Both the position numbers and the translations under genes were made by a program. Under the pieces are notes generated by a model that saw only the letters and a list, made by a program, of their open reading frames with translations, had not been told where the DNA came from and made no database searches. Positions 38,698 through 47,324 of a stretch of DNA of 64,000 nucleotides are shown piece by piece. Position 1 is the stretch's first letter. Every line of letters begins with the position of its first letter. The stretch lies in assembly GCF_018138715.1 (NCBI RefSeq), contig NZ_JAGSHX010000006.1, positions 9,672,001-9,736,000 on the forward strand, given 5' to 3'. This DNA comes from Streptomyces asiaticus (GTDB taxonomy: Bacteria; Actinomycetota; Actinomycetes; Streptomycetales; Streptomycetaceae).

Positions 38698-40174
38698 ACG
38701 CGCGCCGCTCGGCCGGGCCGACCATGGCCGCCGGGTCGGCGATGCGGTCGAAGTCCTCCGCGGTGACGTCGCCGGAGGCCAGCGCGGCCTCGCGCAGGGT
38801 GGTGCCCTCGTCGTCGGCCTTGTGCGCGATGGCCGAGGCCCTGTCGTAGCCGATGACCGGGGAGAGGGCGGTGACCAGCATGAGGGACCGGTTGACGTCA
38901 TCCTCGATCTGGTCGCGGTTCAGCCGGGCGCCCTCGATGCAGTACTGGCGCAGCTTGGCGCAGGCGTCGGCGAGGATCGTGGCCGCGTGCAGGAAGTTGT
39001 TGATGATGACGGGGCGCATGGCGTTGAGCTCGAAGTTGCCCTGTGAGCCCGCGAAGGCGATGGCCGAGTCCTCGGACAGCACCTGGATGCAGACCATGAC
39101 CATCGCCTCGCACTGGGTCGGGTTGACCTTGCCCGGCATGATCGAGGATCCCGGCTCGTTCGCCGGGAGGCGCAGTTCACCGAGGCCGCAGCGCGGCCCC
39201 GAGGCCAGCCACCGGATGTCGTTGGCGATTTTCATCAGCGGCACGGCAAGGGCCCGCAGCCCGGCCGAGGCGCCGACCATGGCGTCCAGGCCGCCCTGCG
39301 CCGCGAACTTGTTGGCGGCGGTGGTGAACGGATAGCCGGTGGCCGAAGCGATCTCGGCGGCGATCCGCTCGCCGAAGTCCGGTGGCGCGTTCAGCCCCGT
39401 GCCGACGGCCGTACCGCCCGCGGCGAGTTCGTGCAGTCCTTCCGCGGACCGGGTGGCCCGGTCCGCGGCCTGGTCCAGTTGGCGGGCGTAGCCGGACCAC
39501 TGCTGTCCGACGGTGAGCGGCACCGCGTCCTCCAGGTGGGTGCGGCCGATCTTCACCACGTCGCGCCACTGGTCCGCCTTGGCCTCGATCGCCCGCTGGA
39601 GCGCCCGCACGCCGGGCAGCAGACGTTCATGGACCGCCTTGACCGCGGCCACGTGCATGGCGGTGGGGAAGGTGTCGTTCGAGGACTGCCCCATGTTGAC
39701 GTGGTCGTTGGGGTGGATGGGCGACTTGCTGCCCAACTCGCCGCCGACCAGCTGGATCGCCCGGTTGCTGATCACCTCGTTGGTGTTCATGTTGGACTGC
39801 GTCCCCGACCCGGTCTGCCACACGTACAACGGGAAGTGGTCATCGAGTCCGCCCGCGATGACCTCGTCGGCCACCCGCTGGATCAGGTCGGCCTTCCAGG
39901 CCGGCAGCCGCCCGGCCCGCCCGTTGACGATCGCGGCTGCCTTCTTGACGTGGCCGTAGGCGTGGTAGACGGCCTTGGGCATCCGGTCGTCCCCGATGGA
40001 GAAGTGGATCAGGGACCGCTGTGTCTGCGCGCCCCAGTACCGGTCCGCCGGGACGTCGATGGCGCCCATCGAGTCGGTCTCCCGGCGGCTGCCGGCCGCC
40101 TGCAGACCGATGGGCAGGTCGAGGATCTCCGGGGCGCCGTCACCCCCGGCCGAGGCGGGGTGCCGCGCGGTCAT
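38696..40174 (-). CDS. fumC: Class II fumarate hydratase
   Basis: This 492-residue enzyme hydrates fumarate to malate. It shows the fumarase/aspartase signature GSSIMPGKVNPTQCEAM, the N-terminal TGSGTQSNMNTNEVI, and HPNDHVNMGQSSNDTFPTAMHVAA. The class II family has around 460-470 residues; the extra N-terminal stretch is TARHPASAGGDGAPE. ATG 40174 overlaps the malic-enzyme stop by 4 bases, so both are one transcript and would channel fumarate to malate and on to pyruvate. Confidence 0.95.
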   Translation of the reverse strand: MTARHPASAGGDGAPEILDLPIGLQAAGSRRETDSMGAIDVPADRYWGAQTQRSLIHFSIGDDRMPKAVYHAYGHVKKAAAIVNGRAGRLPAWKADLIQRVADEVIAGGLDDHFPLYVWQTGSGTQSNMNTNEVISNRAIQLVGGELGSKSPIHPNDHVNMGQSSNDTFPTAMHVAAVKAVHERLLPGVRALQRAIEAKADQWRDVVKIGRTHLEDAVPLTVGQQWSGYARQLDQAADRATRSAEGLHELAAGGTAVGTGLNAPPDFGERIAAEIASATGYPFTTAANKFAAQGGLDAMVGASAGLRALAVPLMKIANDIRWLASGPRCGLGELRLPANEPGSSIMPGKVNPTQCEAMVMVCIQVLSEDSAIAFAGSQGNFELNAMRPVIINNFLHAATILADACAKLRQYCIEGARLNRDQIEDDVNRSLMLVTALSPVIGYDRASAIAHKADDEGTTLREAALASGDVTAEDFDRIADPAAMVGPAERRA

Positions 40175-41844
40175 GACGCCGCTCCGTCGCCGTAGACCGG
40201 CTCCCACATGGCCTGGTGGACGGCCTGGGCGGGATCGGCCGGCCTGCTGGTGGCGACACCCTCGCCGACCGCCGCCTTGACCACCGCCGTGGCGGTGGCC
40301 GCCGAGGACTCCCGCAGGTTCTCCACGGGCGGCAGCAGGGAAGCGCCCGGCTGCCCGAGGTCGACCTGGTCGGCCACCGCCTGAGCGGCCGCGAGCAGCA
40401 TCTCCGCGGTCACCGCGGACGCCCCGGAGACGATCGTGCCCAGTCCCAGCCCGGGGTACAGCAGCGCGTTGTTGGCCTGCGCGATCCGGTAGGTCACACC
40501 GTCGTGTTCCACGGGTGGGACGGGGATGCCGGTCGCTATCAGGGCCTTGCCCTTCGTCCAGGCGACGATGTCGTCCGGCATGGCCTCGATCCGCGAGGTC
40601 GGGTTGGAGAGCGGAAAGACGATCGGGCGCTCGGTACCCGCCGCCATGGCCTCGACGACCTCGCGGGTGAACGCCCCGTGCACGGTGGAGGTGCCCAGCA
40701 GGATCGTCGGCTCGACCCGGCGCACGGTCTCCAGCAGTGAGATCGCGCCGCCGTCGGCCGCCCAACCGGCGACCTCCGACCGGTCGCGCGCGTAGGGCTG
40801 CTGGAAGTCGCGCAGGTCGGTCATGTCGCGGATGAGCAGGCCCTGCTTGTCGATCAGCCAGATCTGGGCGGTGGCCTGCTCGGGGGTCGCGCCGTCGCGG
40901 ATCATGGCATCACGGAGTTGATCGGCGATGCCCACCCCGGCCGTGCCCGCACCGAAGACCACGAGCTTCTGGTCGCGCATCCGCACCCCGCCGACCTCGA
41001 CCGCCGACAGGGCCGCGGCCAGGGTGATCGCACCGGTGCCCTGCATGTCGTCGTTGAAGATCCGGTAGCTGCGGCCGTACGTCTCCAGGATCCGCCGGGC
41101 GTTGCTCGGACCGAAGTCCTCGAAGTGCAGCAGCGCGCCCGGGAACATCGACGAGGCCGTCCGCAGATACGTCTCGATGAACGCGTCGTAGTCCGCGCCG
41201 CGGACCCTGGGATGCCGGTTGCCCAGGTACAGCGGGTCCTTCAGCAGCGACTCACGGTCGGTGCCCACGTCCAGCGACACGGCGATGACGCGGCGCGGAT
41301 CGACCCCGGCCGCCGCGGTGTAGACCGCCAGCTTGCCGACCGAGATCTGGATCCCGCCCACGCCCCAGTCGCCGATACCCAGGATCTCCTCGGCGTCGGT
41401 GCACACGATCAGGTCCACGTCCCCGGGCCCGAGCCCGAGCGTGGCGAAAGCCTTCTCCATGCCCTCCGGCTCGTCGATGGAGAGGAAGACGCCCCGGGGG
41501 CGGCGGTACTCATGGGAGTACTTCTCGATCGCCTCGCCGACGGTGGGGTCGTAGACGATCGGCAACAGCTCCACGAGGTGGTCGGTGAGCACCTTGAAGT
41601 ACAGGGTCTCGTTGCGGTCGTGCAGCTGCTCCAGGTACACGTTCTTGGCCAGGTCACTGCCCTGGGCCCGCAACTGCTGGTGGGCACGGAGCGCCTGCTG
41701 CTCCAGCGTCAGCACGCCGGACGGCAGCCGCCCGGTCAGGCCCATCTCGTCCCGCTCCGGCCGCGTGAACGCCACACCACGGTTGAGGAATGGATCCGTC
41801 AGGGCGTCCGGAGTAGCAGGAGTCCGTACGGTGCTCTTGGCCAT
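40171..41844 (-). CDS. NAD(P)-dependent malic enzyme
   Basis: The 557-residue protein decarboxylates malate to pyruvate and CO2. It has FLNRGVAFTRPERDEMGLTGRLP, the family motif RVIAVSLDVGTDRESLLKDPLYLG, LHFEDFGPSNARRILETY, the NAD(P) Rossmann sequence KLVVFGAGTAGVGIADQLRD and FPLSNPTSRIEAMPDDIVAWT. Length matches the large-subunit type. The ATG at 41844 follows a GGGGAAGAGG ribosome site. It precedes fumC with a 4-base overlap. Confidence 0.94.
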   Translation of the reverse strand: MAKSTVRTPATPDALTDPFLNRGVAFTRPERDEMGLTGRLPSGVLTLEQQALRAHQQLRAQGSDLAKNVYLEQLHDRNETLYFKVLTDHLVELLPIVYDPTVGEAIEKYSHEYRRPRGVFLSIDEPEGMEKAFATLGLGPGDVDLIVCTDAEEILGIGDWGVGGIQISVGKLAVYTAAAGVDPRRVIAVSLDVGTDRESLLKDPLYLGNRHPRVRGADYDAFIETYLRTASSMFPGALLHFEDFGPSNARRILETYGRSYRIFNDDMQGTGAITLAAALSAVEVGGVRMRDQKLVVFGAGTAGVGIADQLRDAMIRDGATPEQATAQIWLIDKQGLLIRDMTDLRDFQQPYARDRSEVAGWAADGGAISLLETVRRVEPTILLGTSTVHGAFTREVVEAMAAGTERPIVFPLSNPTSRIEAMPDDIVAWTKGKALIATGIPVPPVEHDGVTYRIAQANNALLYPGLGLGTIVSGASAVTAEMLLAAAQAVADQVDLGQPGASLLPPVENLRESSAATATAVVKAAVGEGVATSRPADPAQAVHQAMWEPVYGDGAAS

Positions 41845-42115
41845 GATGCCTCTTCCCCATGTGCGTCTGCATGCGTGTGTGCGTGCGCCGCACGGCGAAC
41901 CCGGACCGGAGGAGTCCCGCGACGCCATCTCCACCGTGCGCACAGGGCTCGCACTGCCGCTCGTCGATCTTGAGCGAGGCGGGACGGTGCCCCGGGAGCC
42001 GTCCCGCCCGCGGCCCGTGGACGGCCTTGGACGGAACGTGTGCGAGTTCGGCGCTTGGATTGACGTATGGGGGTTATTCATCCCTTTAGGGGCATACGCC
42101 AACGAAAGGCCTGTC

Positions 42116-42844
42116 ATGAAGTTCGCGGTCATCGGCGGTACCGGACTCATCGGGTCGCAGGTCGTCAAGAATCTGAAGGCCGCCGGGCACGAGGCGGTAC
42201 CGCATTCGCCATCCACGGGCGTCGACATCATCAGCGGCAAGGGGCTGGACGAGGCCCTGGCGGGGGCCGACACCGTCGTCAACTTGGCGAACTCCCCGAC
42301 GTTCGACGAAGCCTCCCTGGCCTTCTTCCGGACGTCGATGGACAACCTTCTGGCCGCGGCCCGGAAGGCCGGCGTCGGCCACTTCGTGATCCTCTCGATC
42401 GTCGGTGTGGACCAGGTGCCGGAGCTGGACTACTACCGGGCCAAGGCGCTCCAGGAGGAGCTCCTCACGGCCGGGCCGATCCCGTACTCGATCGTCCGGG
42501 CGACGCAGTTCATGGAGTTCATGGACGCCATCCTGTCCTGGACCGCCGACAACGAGACCGTCCGGCTGCCCACCACGCCGATCCAGCCGATCGCCGCGAA
42601 GGACGTGGCCGCCGCGGTGACGGATGTGGCCCAGGGGCCCCCGCTGCGCGGCATTCGCAACATCGCGGGCCCCGAGGTCTTCCCCCTGGACGAGCTGGGC
42701 CGGATCACCCTGTCCGCCAAGGGGGACAGCCGCACCGTCGTCACCGACCCGACCGCCGGTATGTTCGGCGAGGTCAAGGGCGACGTCCTCACCGACACGG
42801 GTGCCGACCTCGCCCCCACCCGCTACGCCGACTGGCTCTCCTGA
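42116..42844 (+). CDS. NmrA/SDR-type NAD(P)-binding protein
   Basis: The 242-residue protein starts MKFAVIGGTGLIGSQVVKNLKAAGHEAVPHSPSTGVD, a Rossmann glycine motif. It has DTVVNLANSPTFD, HFVILSIVGVDQVPELDYYRAKALQEELLTAG (Y...K pair) and YSIVRATQFMEFMDAIL. This fits the NmrA-like/atypical SDR group, quinone-oxidoreductase or sensor type. A GAAAGG lies 9 bases before the ATG at 42116. It is divergent from malic enzyme (271-bp gap, where I see no clear promoter elements) and convergent with the MarR gene. Confidence 0.85.
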   Translation: MKFAVIGGTGLIGSQVVKNLKAAGHEAVPHSPSTGVDIISGKGLDEALAGADTVVNLANSPTFDEASLAFFRTSMDNLLAAARKAGVGHFVILSIVGVDQVPELDYYRAKALQEELLTAGPIPYSIVRATQFMEFMDAILSWTADNETVRLPTTPIQPIAAKDVAAAVTDVAQGPPLRGIRNIAGPEVFPLDELGRITLSAKGDSRTVVTDPTAGMFGEVKGDVLTDTGADLAPTRYADWLS

Positions 42845-42881
42845 CCCGCGCGCGCCGCTACGGGGCGGCCCGCCGTGGGCG

Positions 42882-43367
42882 TCACGATCCGTCGCACCTC
42901 CTGGCCCCTTCGCGATCGCCCTGGGCGGTGAAGGGCCCGTGGTCGACGAAGCGGTGCAGCTGGCGGGCGAAGGTTCCCGCTTCGCCGGGTGGCCAGGAGG
43001 CGAGGGAGTCCTCGATGTGCGCGGCGAGGCGCTGCCGGGTCGTCTCGAGCGCCGCTCGCCCGGCTTCGGTCAGGGTGAGCAGGGTGGCGCGCCGGTCGGC
43101 GGGGTCGGGCTCGCGGCGCAGCAGACCGGCCTCCTCAAGGCGGGTCGCGCGGCGGGTGACGCCGGAGCGGTCCAGGCCGATCTCGTCGGCGAGACCGGCG
43201 GCGCTGCGTGGGCCGGTGCGGGCGAGTCCGCTGAGCACGGGATACGTCACCTCGTCCACGGCCTCGCCCAGGCCCTCGGTCAGGCGTCGGTAGATCTGTT
43301 CGCGGGTGCTGCGCTTGAGTAGCGTCCCCAGCGCGTCGGCGATCTCATGTCCCACATCGTTCGGCAT
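42882..43367 (-). CDS. MarR-family transcriptional regulator
   Basis: The 161-residue protein has a winged helix: VLSGLARTGPRSAAGLADEIGLDRSGVTRRATRLEEAGLLRREPDPADRRATLLTLTEAGRAAL. I chose the ATG at 43367 (MPNDVGHEIADAL) because the longer frame reaches into the operator region. It is divergent from the NTF2-like gene at 43469 and likely represses both promoters through the two palindromes between them. The inducer is unknown. Confidence 0.93.
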   Translation of the reverse strand: MPNDVGHEIADALGTLLKRSTREQIYRRLTEGLGEAVDEVTYPVLSGLARTGPRSAAGLADEIGLDRSGVTRRATRLEEAGLLRREPDPADRRATLLTLTEAGRAALETTRQRLAAHIEDSLASWPPGEAGTFARQLHRFVDHGPFTAQGDREGARRCDGS

Positions 43368-43380
43368 GACCCCAAGACTA

Positions 43381-43435
43381 GCGTGCGCGGCGCACGCAAT
43401 ATGCGATACGGTGCGGATGCGTGCTCGGCGCACGC
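43381..43435. promoter_or_regulatory. Two palindromic operators between marR and the NTF2-like gene
   Basis: Site 1 (43381-43397) is GCGTGCGC-G-GCGCACGC, a perfect 17-bp palindrome. Site 2 (43419-43435) is the same but for one change. Centres are 38 bp apart, and each is followed by a shared TTTGCGAT/TATGCGAT tail. The 14-17 bp size suits MarR dimers. Confidence 0.7.
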
Positions 43436-43468
43436 AGTTTGCGATCTCCGAAACCGAAGGGCACCGTC

Positions 43469-43885
43469 ATGGCCACTGCCACCTCCACCCCCACCTCCCG
43501 TACCGACATCGCCACCGCCCTCACCGACCTGCTCTTCACGCCCGGTCTCGGACTGGCCGAGGCCGTCGACCGGCACTTCGCCCCCGACTACCGCCAGCGC
43601 ACCGATGGCCGCTGGGACGGCCGCGGTGAGTTCATGGCCCACATCGCCCATCTGCGCACGATCGTGTCCCGTGGATCGGTCCAGGTCCTCGACGAACTCG
43701 CGCAGGGCGACCGGTACGCGGACCGTCATGTCATCGACGTCGTCAAGACCGACGGCTCCACCGTGCGTACGGAGGTCTACCTCTTCGCCGAATTCGCCCC
43801 CGACGGGCGGTTCCGCCGCATCGAGGAGACCACCCTCATGCTCGAGGGCGCCGACGCCGACCGGAACCTGGGCAGCGCTCGCTGA
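43469..43885 (+). CDS. SnoaL/NTF2-like protein
   Basis: The 138-residue protein has the NTF2-like cone fold seen in small ligand-binding and isomerase proteins: LAEAVDRHFAPDYRQRTDGRWDGRGEFMAHIAHLRTIV and TEVYLFAEFAPDGRFRRIEETTLM. No specific catalytic signature is evident. The ATG at 43469 has GAAGGG 9 bases upstream. It is the likely target of the divergent MarR regulator. Confidence 0.8.
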   Translation: MATATSTPTSRTDIATALTDLLFTPGLGLAEAVDRHFAPDYRQRTDGRWDGRGEFMAHIAHLRTIVSRGSVQVLDELAQGDRYADRHVIDVVKTDGSTVRTEVYLFAEFAPDGRFRRIEETTLMLEGADADRNLGSAR

Positions 43886-44125
43886 CGCCGCGGGGCCCGT
43901 ACCGCCGCGGTGGTACGGGCCGCCCGGGCCGTACGGTGGCGCGGCCGAGCCGCCCGGCGGGGGAGCGGGCCACCGGCCGTACCAACGGCGGCGCGGCCCA
44001 CCGGCTACCCTGATCTCCCGCTACGCCCCATGGGGCACGCGTCCTGCGGGAGAATGACCTGAGCGAAGGCGGCCCGACCGGGGACCGCCGACCGTCGTAC
44101 CCGATGCGGGAAAGGGAACTCGGAG

Positions 44126-44410
44126 ATGAGCGCACAGCCCGAACACCCCACCGACCGCAGGATCCCGGCGATCCCGAACACGATCAACGGCATCGGTGAC
44201 GCGCTGACCGGAGCGAACCGGGCCCAGTTCTACGCCGAGGTGCTGGCCGCTGAGGAGGAAACCGTTCCGGGCGTGATGCGCAAGTGGTGGAAGGCGGCCA
44301 TGCTCGACCGCGCCCCCGGCGCCGCGGAAAGCCGCTCCCACGCGGCCGCCGGCACCCGTCTGGTCTCCGTGGACGACCTCGCCGACCGGCTGGAGGGAAT
44401 CACCCGATGA
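44126..44410 (+). CDS. Small hypothetical protein, antitoxin-like partner
   Basis: The 94-residue protein (IPNTINGIGDALTGANRAQFYAEVLAAEEETVPGVMRKWWKAAMLDRA) has no clear catalytic motif and ends with a short basic/acidic helix. It overlaps the next gene by 4 bases. The pair resembles actinomycete two-gene units of an antitoxin-like protein followed by a short RelE-like toxin. I do not recognise a named family. Confidence 0.55.
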   Translation: MSAQPEHPTDRRIPAIPNTINGIGDALTGANRAQFYAEVLAAEEETVPGVMRKWWKAAMLDRAPGAAESRSHAAAGTRLVSVDDLADRLEGITR

Positions 44411-44697
44411 GCCCCCGGCCGCACGGCGGCTGGACGGCGTGGACCGAGGAGATCCCCGCCCGGACGCTGCTCGACATGCCACCGGACCTCTCGAAGAAGG
44501 TGGTGAACTTCCTGAGCGCGCTCGCTCTCGAAGTCGGCGGCGCGATCGACCGCGACCGACAGCCCCCCGGCGACCCCATGGACGACCTGGGCGCCCGGTA
44601 CAGCTTGCAGATCGGCGGCGAGCCGGTCGTCTTCGAATACGTCGTCCTCCCCGAACTCCGCGAGATCCGCGTCCCCGTACTGGTCTGGTTCCGCTGA
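44407..44697 (+). CDS. Small hypothetical protein, RelE-like toxin candidate
   Basis: The 96-residue protein has the pattern LDMPPDLSKKVVNFLSALALEVGGAID, then LGARYSLQIGGEPVVFEYVVLPELREIRVPVLVWF. The beta-rich end with an R-x-x-V-x-V-L-V pattern recalls RelE/ParE-type ribonucleases, but no catalytic set could be assigned. Translation is coupled to the 94-residue partner upstream through an ATGA overlap. Confidence 0.5.
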   Translation: MSPRPHGGWTAWTEEIPARTLLDMPPDLSKKVVNFLSALALEVGGAIDRDRQPPGDPMDDLGARYSLQIGGEPVVFEYVVLPELREIRVPVLVWFR

Positions 44698-44721
44698 TCC
44701 CGGGCCACCTCTGATTTCGGG

Positions 44722-45681
44722 CTACTTCGATTCGACTCGTCCGAGCGGGCCGGGATCGGCCGCCAGTGCGTCGCACGCCGTCTGCCACGCGGAATCCCCG
44801 GGGGTGAGCTGTGTGCGGAGGTAGGCCGAGGTGAGCCGCTGGACCGCGGACACGCGCTCGGGGCTTTCGTCGGTGGTCTCGGCGACGTCATAACCGGAGA
44901 CCCCGCCGAGTCCGTGCTCCGCGTCGAACAGCGTGAGCAGGGACTTGGGGCCGGGGGAGAGGAAGTACGGATCGGTGTGCCACTCCGGGCCCCGGACCGT
45001 CAGGTGGGGAGAGGCGTCCTTGTCGCCGGCGACCACGAGCGCGGGTGTGGTCATCTTGGAGAAGTCCGTGGTCAGGAAGAACGGGAAGTTCCCGGCCGTG
45101 GACTCGGTGAGAGCGTCGCCGCCCCGGCCGGGCGCGGCAAGCAGGACACCCGCCGTGATCCGGGGCTCGGTCAGGTCCACTTCCGTTCCGTCGTCCGGAT
45201 CGGTGAGCCGGGCGCCGAGCAGCAGGCTCGCGGTGTGCCCGCCCATCGAATGCCCGGCCACGGCCACCTTGCTCCGGTCGACGCGCCCGAGGAGCTGTGG
45301 CACGGCGTCCTCGATCACATCGAGTTGGTCGAGGACGCGCGTCATGTCCTCGGCCCGCGATCGCCAGAACAGCGGTGCGCCGGGGGTGCTGGGGTCCAGG
45401 TTCAGCGTCCGCGAGCTCAGATGGGTGGGCTGGATCACGACGAAACCCCGTGCGGCCCAGAAGTTGGCGAGAGGGGCGTATCCGTTCAGGGAGGAGAGGT
45501 GGTTCGAGTAGCCCTGACCGTGCGAGAGGAGGATGACCGGCAGGCCGCTCCCGGTCACGGGCGCGGAGACGCGCACTTCCAGGTCCACGGCCCGTCCGGG
45601 AGCCGGCAGTACCACCGGGCCGACCGAGAGGACGGGAGTGGGCGAGCCGAAGGCGTCGGCGGCGTATGTCGATTCACTCAT
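44722..45681 (-). CDS. Serine hydrolase, alpha/beta fold
   Basis: The 319-residue protein has the nucleophile elbow VAVAGHSMGGHTASLL, the oxyanion region VILLSHGQGYSNHLSSLNGYAPLANFWAARGFVVIQPTHLSSR, and a late Asp/His pair (GDKDASPH, LFDAEHGLGG). These suggest an esterase of the PAF-acetylhydrolase, chlorophyllase or PET-hydrolase-like type. No signal peptide is visible, so it is cytosolic. The ATG at 45681 is preceded by GAAGGG 14 bases upstream; a TTG at 45702 is an alternative. A TetR-like palindrome lies 120 bp upstream. Confidence 0.85.
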   Translation of the reverse strand: MSESTYAADAFGSPTPVLSVGPVVLPAPGRAVDLEVRVSAPVTGSGLPVILLSHGQGYSNHLSSLNGYAPLANFWAARGFVVIQPTHLSSRTLNLDPSTPGAPLFWRSRAEDMTRVLDQLDVIEDAVPQLLGRVDRSKVAVAGHSMGGHTASLLLGARLTDPDDGTEVDLTEPRITAGVLLAAPGRGGDALTESTAGNFPFFLTTDFSKMTTPALVVAGDKDASPHLTVRGPEWHTDPYFLSPGPKSLLTLFDAEHGLGGVSGYDVAETTDESPERVSAVQRLTSAYLRTQLTPGDSAWQTACDALAADPGPLGRVESK

Positions 45682-45801
45682 GATGTGCGCATATCCCTTC
45701 AATGGCCTCTGTCGCCGGTCTCGTTCGCCGGGGCGGGTGAGGCGATCAGGAACGTCCGGTCTCGGGCAGCGCCGAAAACGGATCGTCGTTCCGATTAATG
45801 T

Positions 45802-45818
45802 ACGGAGCGACGTTCCGT
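45802..45818. promoter_or_regulatory. TetR-like palindromic operator candidate
   Basis: ACGGAGCGACGTTCCGT is an imperfect 17-bp palindrome. It has the ACGGA...TCCGT form common in TetR-family operators. It is about 120 bp upstream of the serine hydrolase. No TetR gene is in the window. Confidence 0.35.
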
Positions 45819-45889
45819 TTTGTCAAAGCGGTTGACCGTGAGGCAGTTCAGCCGGCCATCCACGGAACACGGGATGCCAGCCGCATGGC

Positions 45890-45920
45890 CCTGGGGGCAG
45901 GCCGTTCGGCCTGCCCCAGG
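45890..45920 (-). terminator. Strong hairpin ending the phosphonate operon
   Basis: CCTGGGGGCAGGCC at 45890-45903 pairs with GGCCTGCCCCAGG at 45908-45920 across a GTTC loop, with one bulged G. On the minus strand this comes 14 bases after the stop of the last operon gene. Confidence 0.8.
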
Positions 45921-45933
45921 GACGCGACCACCC

Positions 45934-46497
45934 TCAGGCCCGCCGTGCCGCCACGCAGCGGGCGTGGGCCGCCAGGAGGGTCGGCATCGCGAGCCGCGGG
46001 CCGTCCGGGTCCTTGGCCGCGTCGTCCCAGCGGCGCAGCGCGACCGCGTCCGTGGCCAGCGGATGCGCCGCGAACTCCGCCACCTCGCGCTCGTCCATCG
46101 GGCCGCCCTGGACCTTCAGGGACGCGATCGACGCCGGGCTGAGCAGGGCGTGGTACGCCGCGTCGGTCGCCACCAGATAGCGCTTGGCGGGGACGTGCTG
46201 GGCGATGACCCACGCCGCCCGTTCGCTCACCCGGCGGCGGGCGAACTCGGCGCCCGCCACTTCGTGTGGCACGCCCGGGTGTTCGGCCCGGACCGGGCGG
46301 GCCCGGCCGATGTCGTGCAACGCCGCGGCCACCACCAGTTCGTCGTCCGCGCCCGCGTCCATCGCAAGCCACGCCGTCTGGAGCGCATGTGTCCGCTGGT
46401 CGACGGCCTCTCCGTCGTACGGCAGGCCCGCGAGGCCGTCGACGAGCGCGGTCAGTTCCTCGCCCGTGAGCGGGTCGAGGGGGGCAGGGGCGGTCAT
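45934..46497 (-). CDS. PhnZ-like HD-domain diiron oxygenase (phosphonate degradation)
   Basis: The 187-residue protein has the HD pattern of PhnZ/TmpB oxygenases, which split alpha-hydroxyphosphonates oxidatively. Visible residues are Tyr27 and Glu30 in LPYDGEAV, His37, His61-Asp62 in AALHDIGRA, His78, His101 in AQHVPAKRYL and Asp158 in RRWDDAAK. These align with PhnZ Tyr24, Glu27, His34, His58, Asp59, His80, His104 and Asp161 as I recall them, with near-constant offset. A QGGPM block is also shared. The ATG overlaps the stop of the IMPase-like gene. No PhnY hydroxylase gene is present. Confidence 0.85.
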   Translation of the reverse strand: MTAPAPLDPLTGEELTALVDGLAGLPYDGEAVDQRTHALQTAWLAMDAGADDELVVAAALHDIGRARPVRAEHPGVPHEVAGAEFARRRVSERAAWVIAQHVPAKRYLVATDAAYHALLSPASIASLKVQGGPMDEREVAEFAAHPLATDAVALRRWDDAAKDPDGPRLAMPTLLAAHARCVAARRA

Positions 46498-47324
46498 CGG
46501 TCCTCCGTTCCGCGGATGGTCTCGGCCAGTTCCTCCGAGAGCCGCGGCGTGGCCGCGACCACACCCGACCAGCGGCGGGTGAGGTCGGGGTCGATCTCCA
46601 GCGGGCGGCCGTGCACATCGATCACCGCGCCGCCCGCCGCGGGGACGGTGACCATCGCGGCCGCCAGGTCGACGATCCGGTGGGTGTCGGAGCCGGCGTC
46701 GGCGAAGGCGTCCGTCGACCCCTCGGCCACCAGCACCGCTTCCAGGCAACTCGTGGACAGGATGCGGATCCTGGCCGCCCGCGTCGCCACCCGCCACCAC
46801 GCGTCGGCGATGTGCGGCTGGGGCCTCAGCAGACTCACCGCCGCGCCGTCCAGCTCCGTACGGCCGTTCGTGCGGTACGCCGACGGCTGCCCCGCCACCG
46901 TGTGCCAGCAGCGCCCGGTGTCCAGCCAACTGGTCAGCGCCTCGGTCGGCACACCGTCCACCGCGATGACACCCGCGAACGCGGACAGCGGGACACCCGA
47001 GGCGGCGTTCGCCGTGCCGTCCACCGGGTCGGTGACCAGCGTGACGGCGGATCCGTTGTCGATGCTGCCCAGTTCCTCGCTGAGCAGGTTGATCCGGTGG
47101 GCGTTCACCACCTCGGCGATCGCGGTGTCCACCAGGATGTCCAGCCGCATCGTGGGCGTACCGTCCGCGCCGATCTGTACCTTCTCGGCCAGCTGGGCCC
47201 GGTCGTACGCCTCGCGCGCGGCGCGGAACGCGTCCGTGGCGGCGCGGGTCGCCGCGGCCAGCGCCGGGTGGACGCCGGAGGGCAGGTGCGGTTCGGGCAC
47301 CGGCCAGGGGATCCGGCCGCTCAT
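46494..47324 (-). CDS. Inositol monophosphatase-family phosphatase in the phn operon
   Basis: The 276-residue protein carries the Mg-binding motifs of the IMPase/FBPase fold: LLSEELGSID (Glu), LVTDPVDGTANAASG (DPxDGT) and AFADAGSDTHRIVDLAAAMVTVPAAGG. It is placed after phnM and before the PhnZ-like gene, overlapping the stops on each side. It could remove phosphate from a phosphonate-pathway product such as a ribose phosphate. The standard C-P lyase pathway uses PhnP for a late step, which is missing here. The link is an inference. Confidence 0.8.
   Translation of the reverse strand: MSGRIPWPVPEPHLPSGVHPALAAATRAATDAFRAAREAYDRAQLAEKVQIGADGTPTMRLDILVDTAIAEVVNAHRINLLSEELGSIDNGSAVTLVTDPVDGTANAASGVPLSAFAGVIAVDGVPTEALTSWLDTGRCWHTVAGQPSAYRTNGRTELDGAAVSLLRPQPHIADAWWRVATRAARIRILSTSCLEAVLVAEGSTDAFADAGSDTHRIVDLAAAMVTVPAAGGAVIDVHGRPLEIDPDLTRRWSGVVAATPRLSEELAETIRGTEDR

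Noticed and set aside
41845..42115. A promoter with TTGACG at 42060 for the NmrA-like gene
   Set aside because: The -35 is fair, but no acceptable -10 is found at 16-18 bp spacing. It was not called as a feature.
43421..43468. An N-terminal extension of the NTF2-like gene
   Set aside because: It lies in the operator region, and the ATG at 43469 has a GAAGGG ribosome site.
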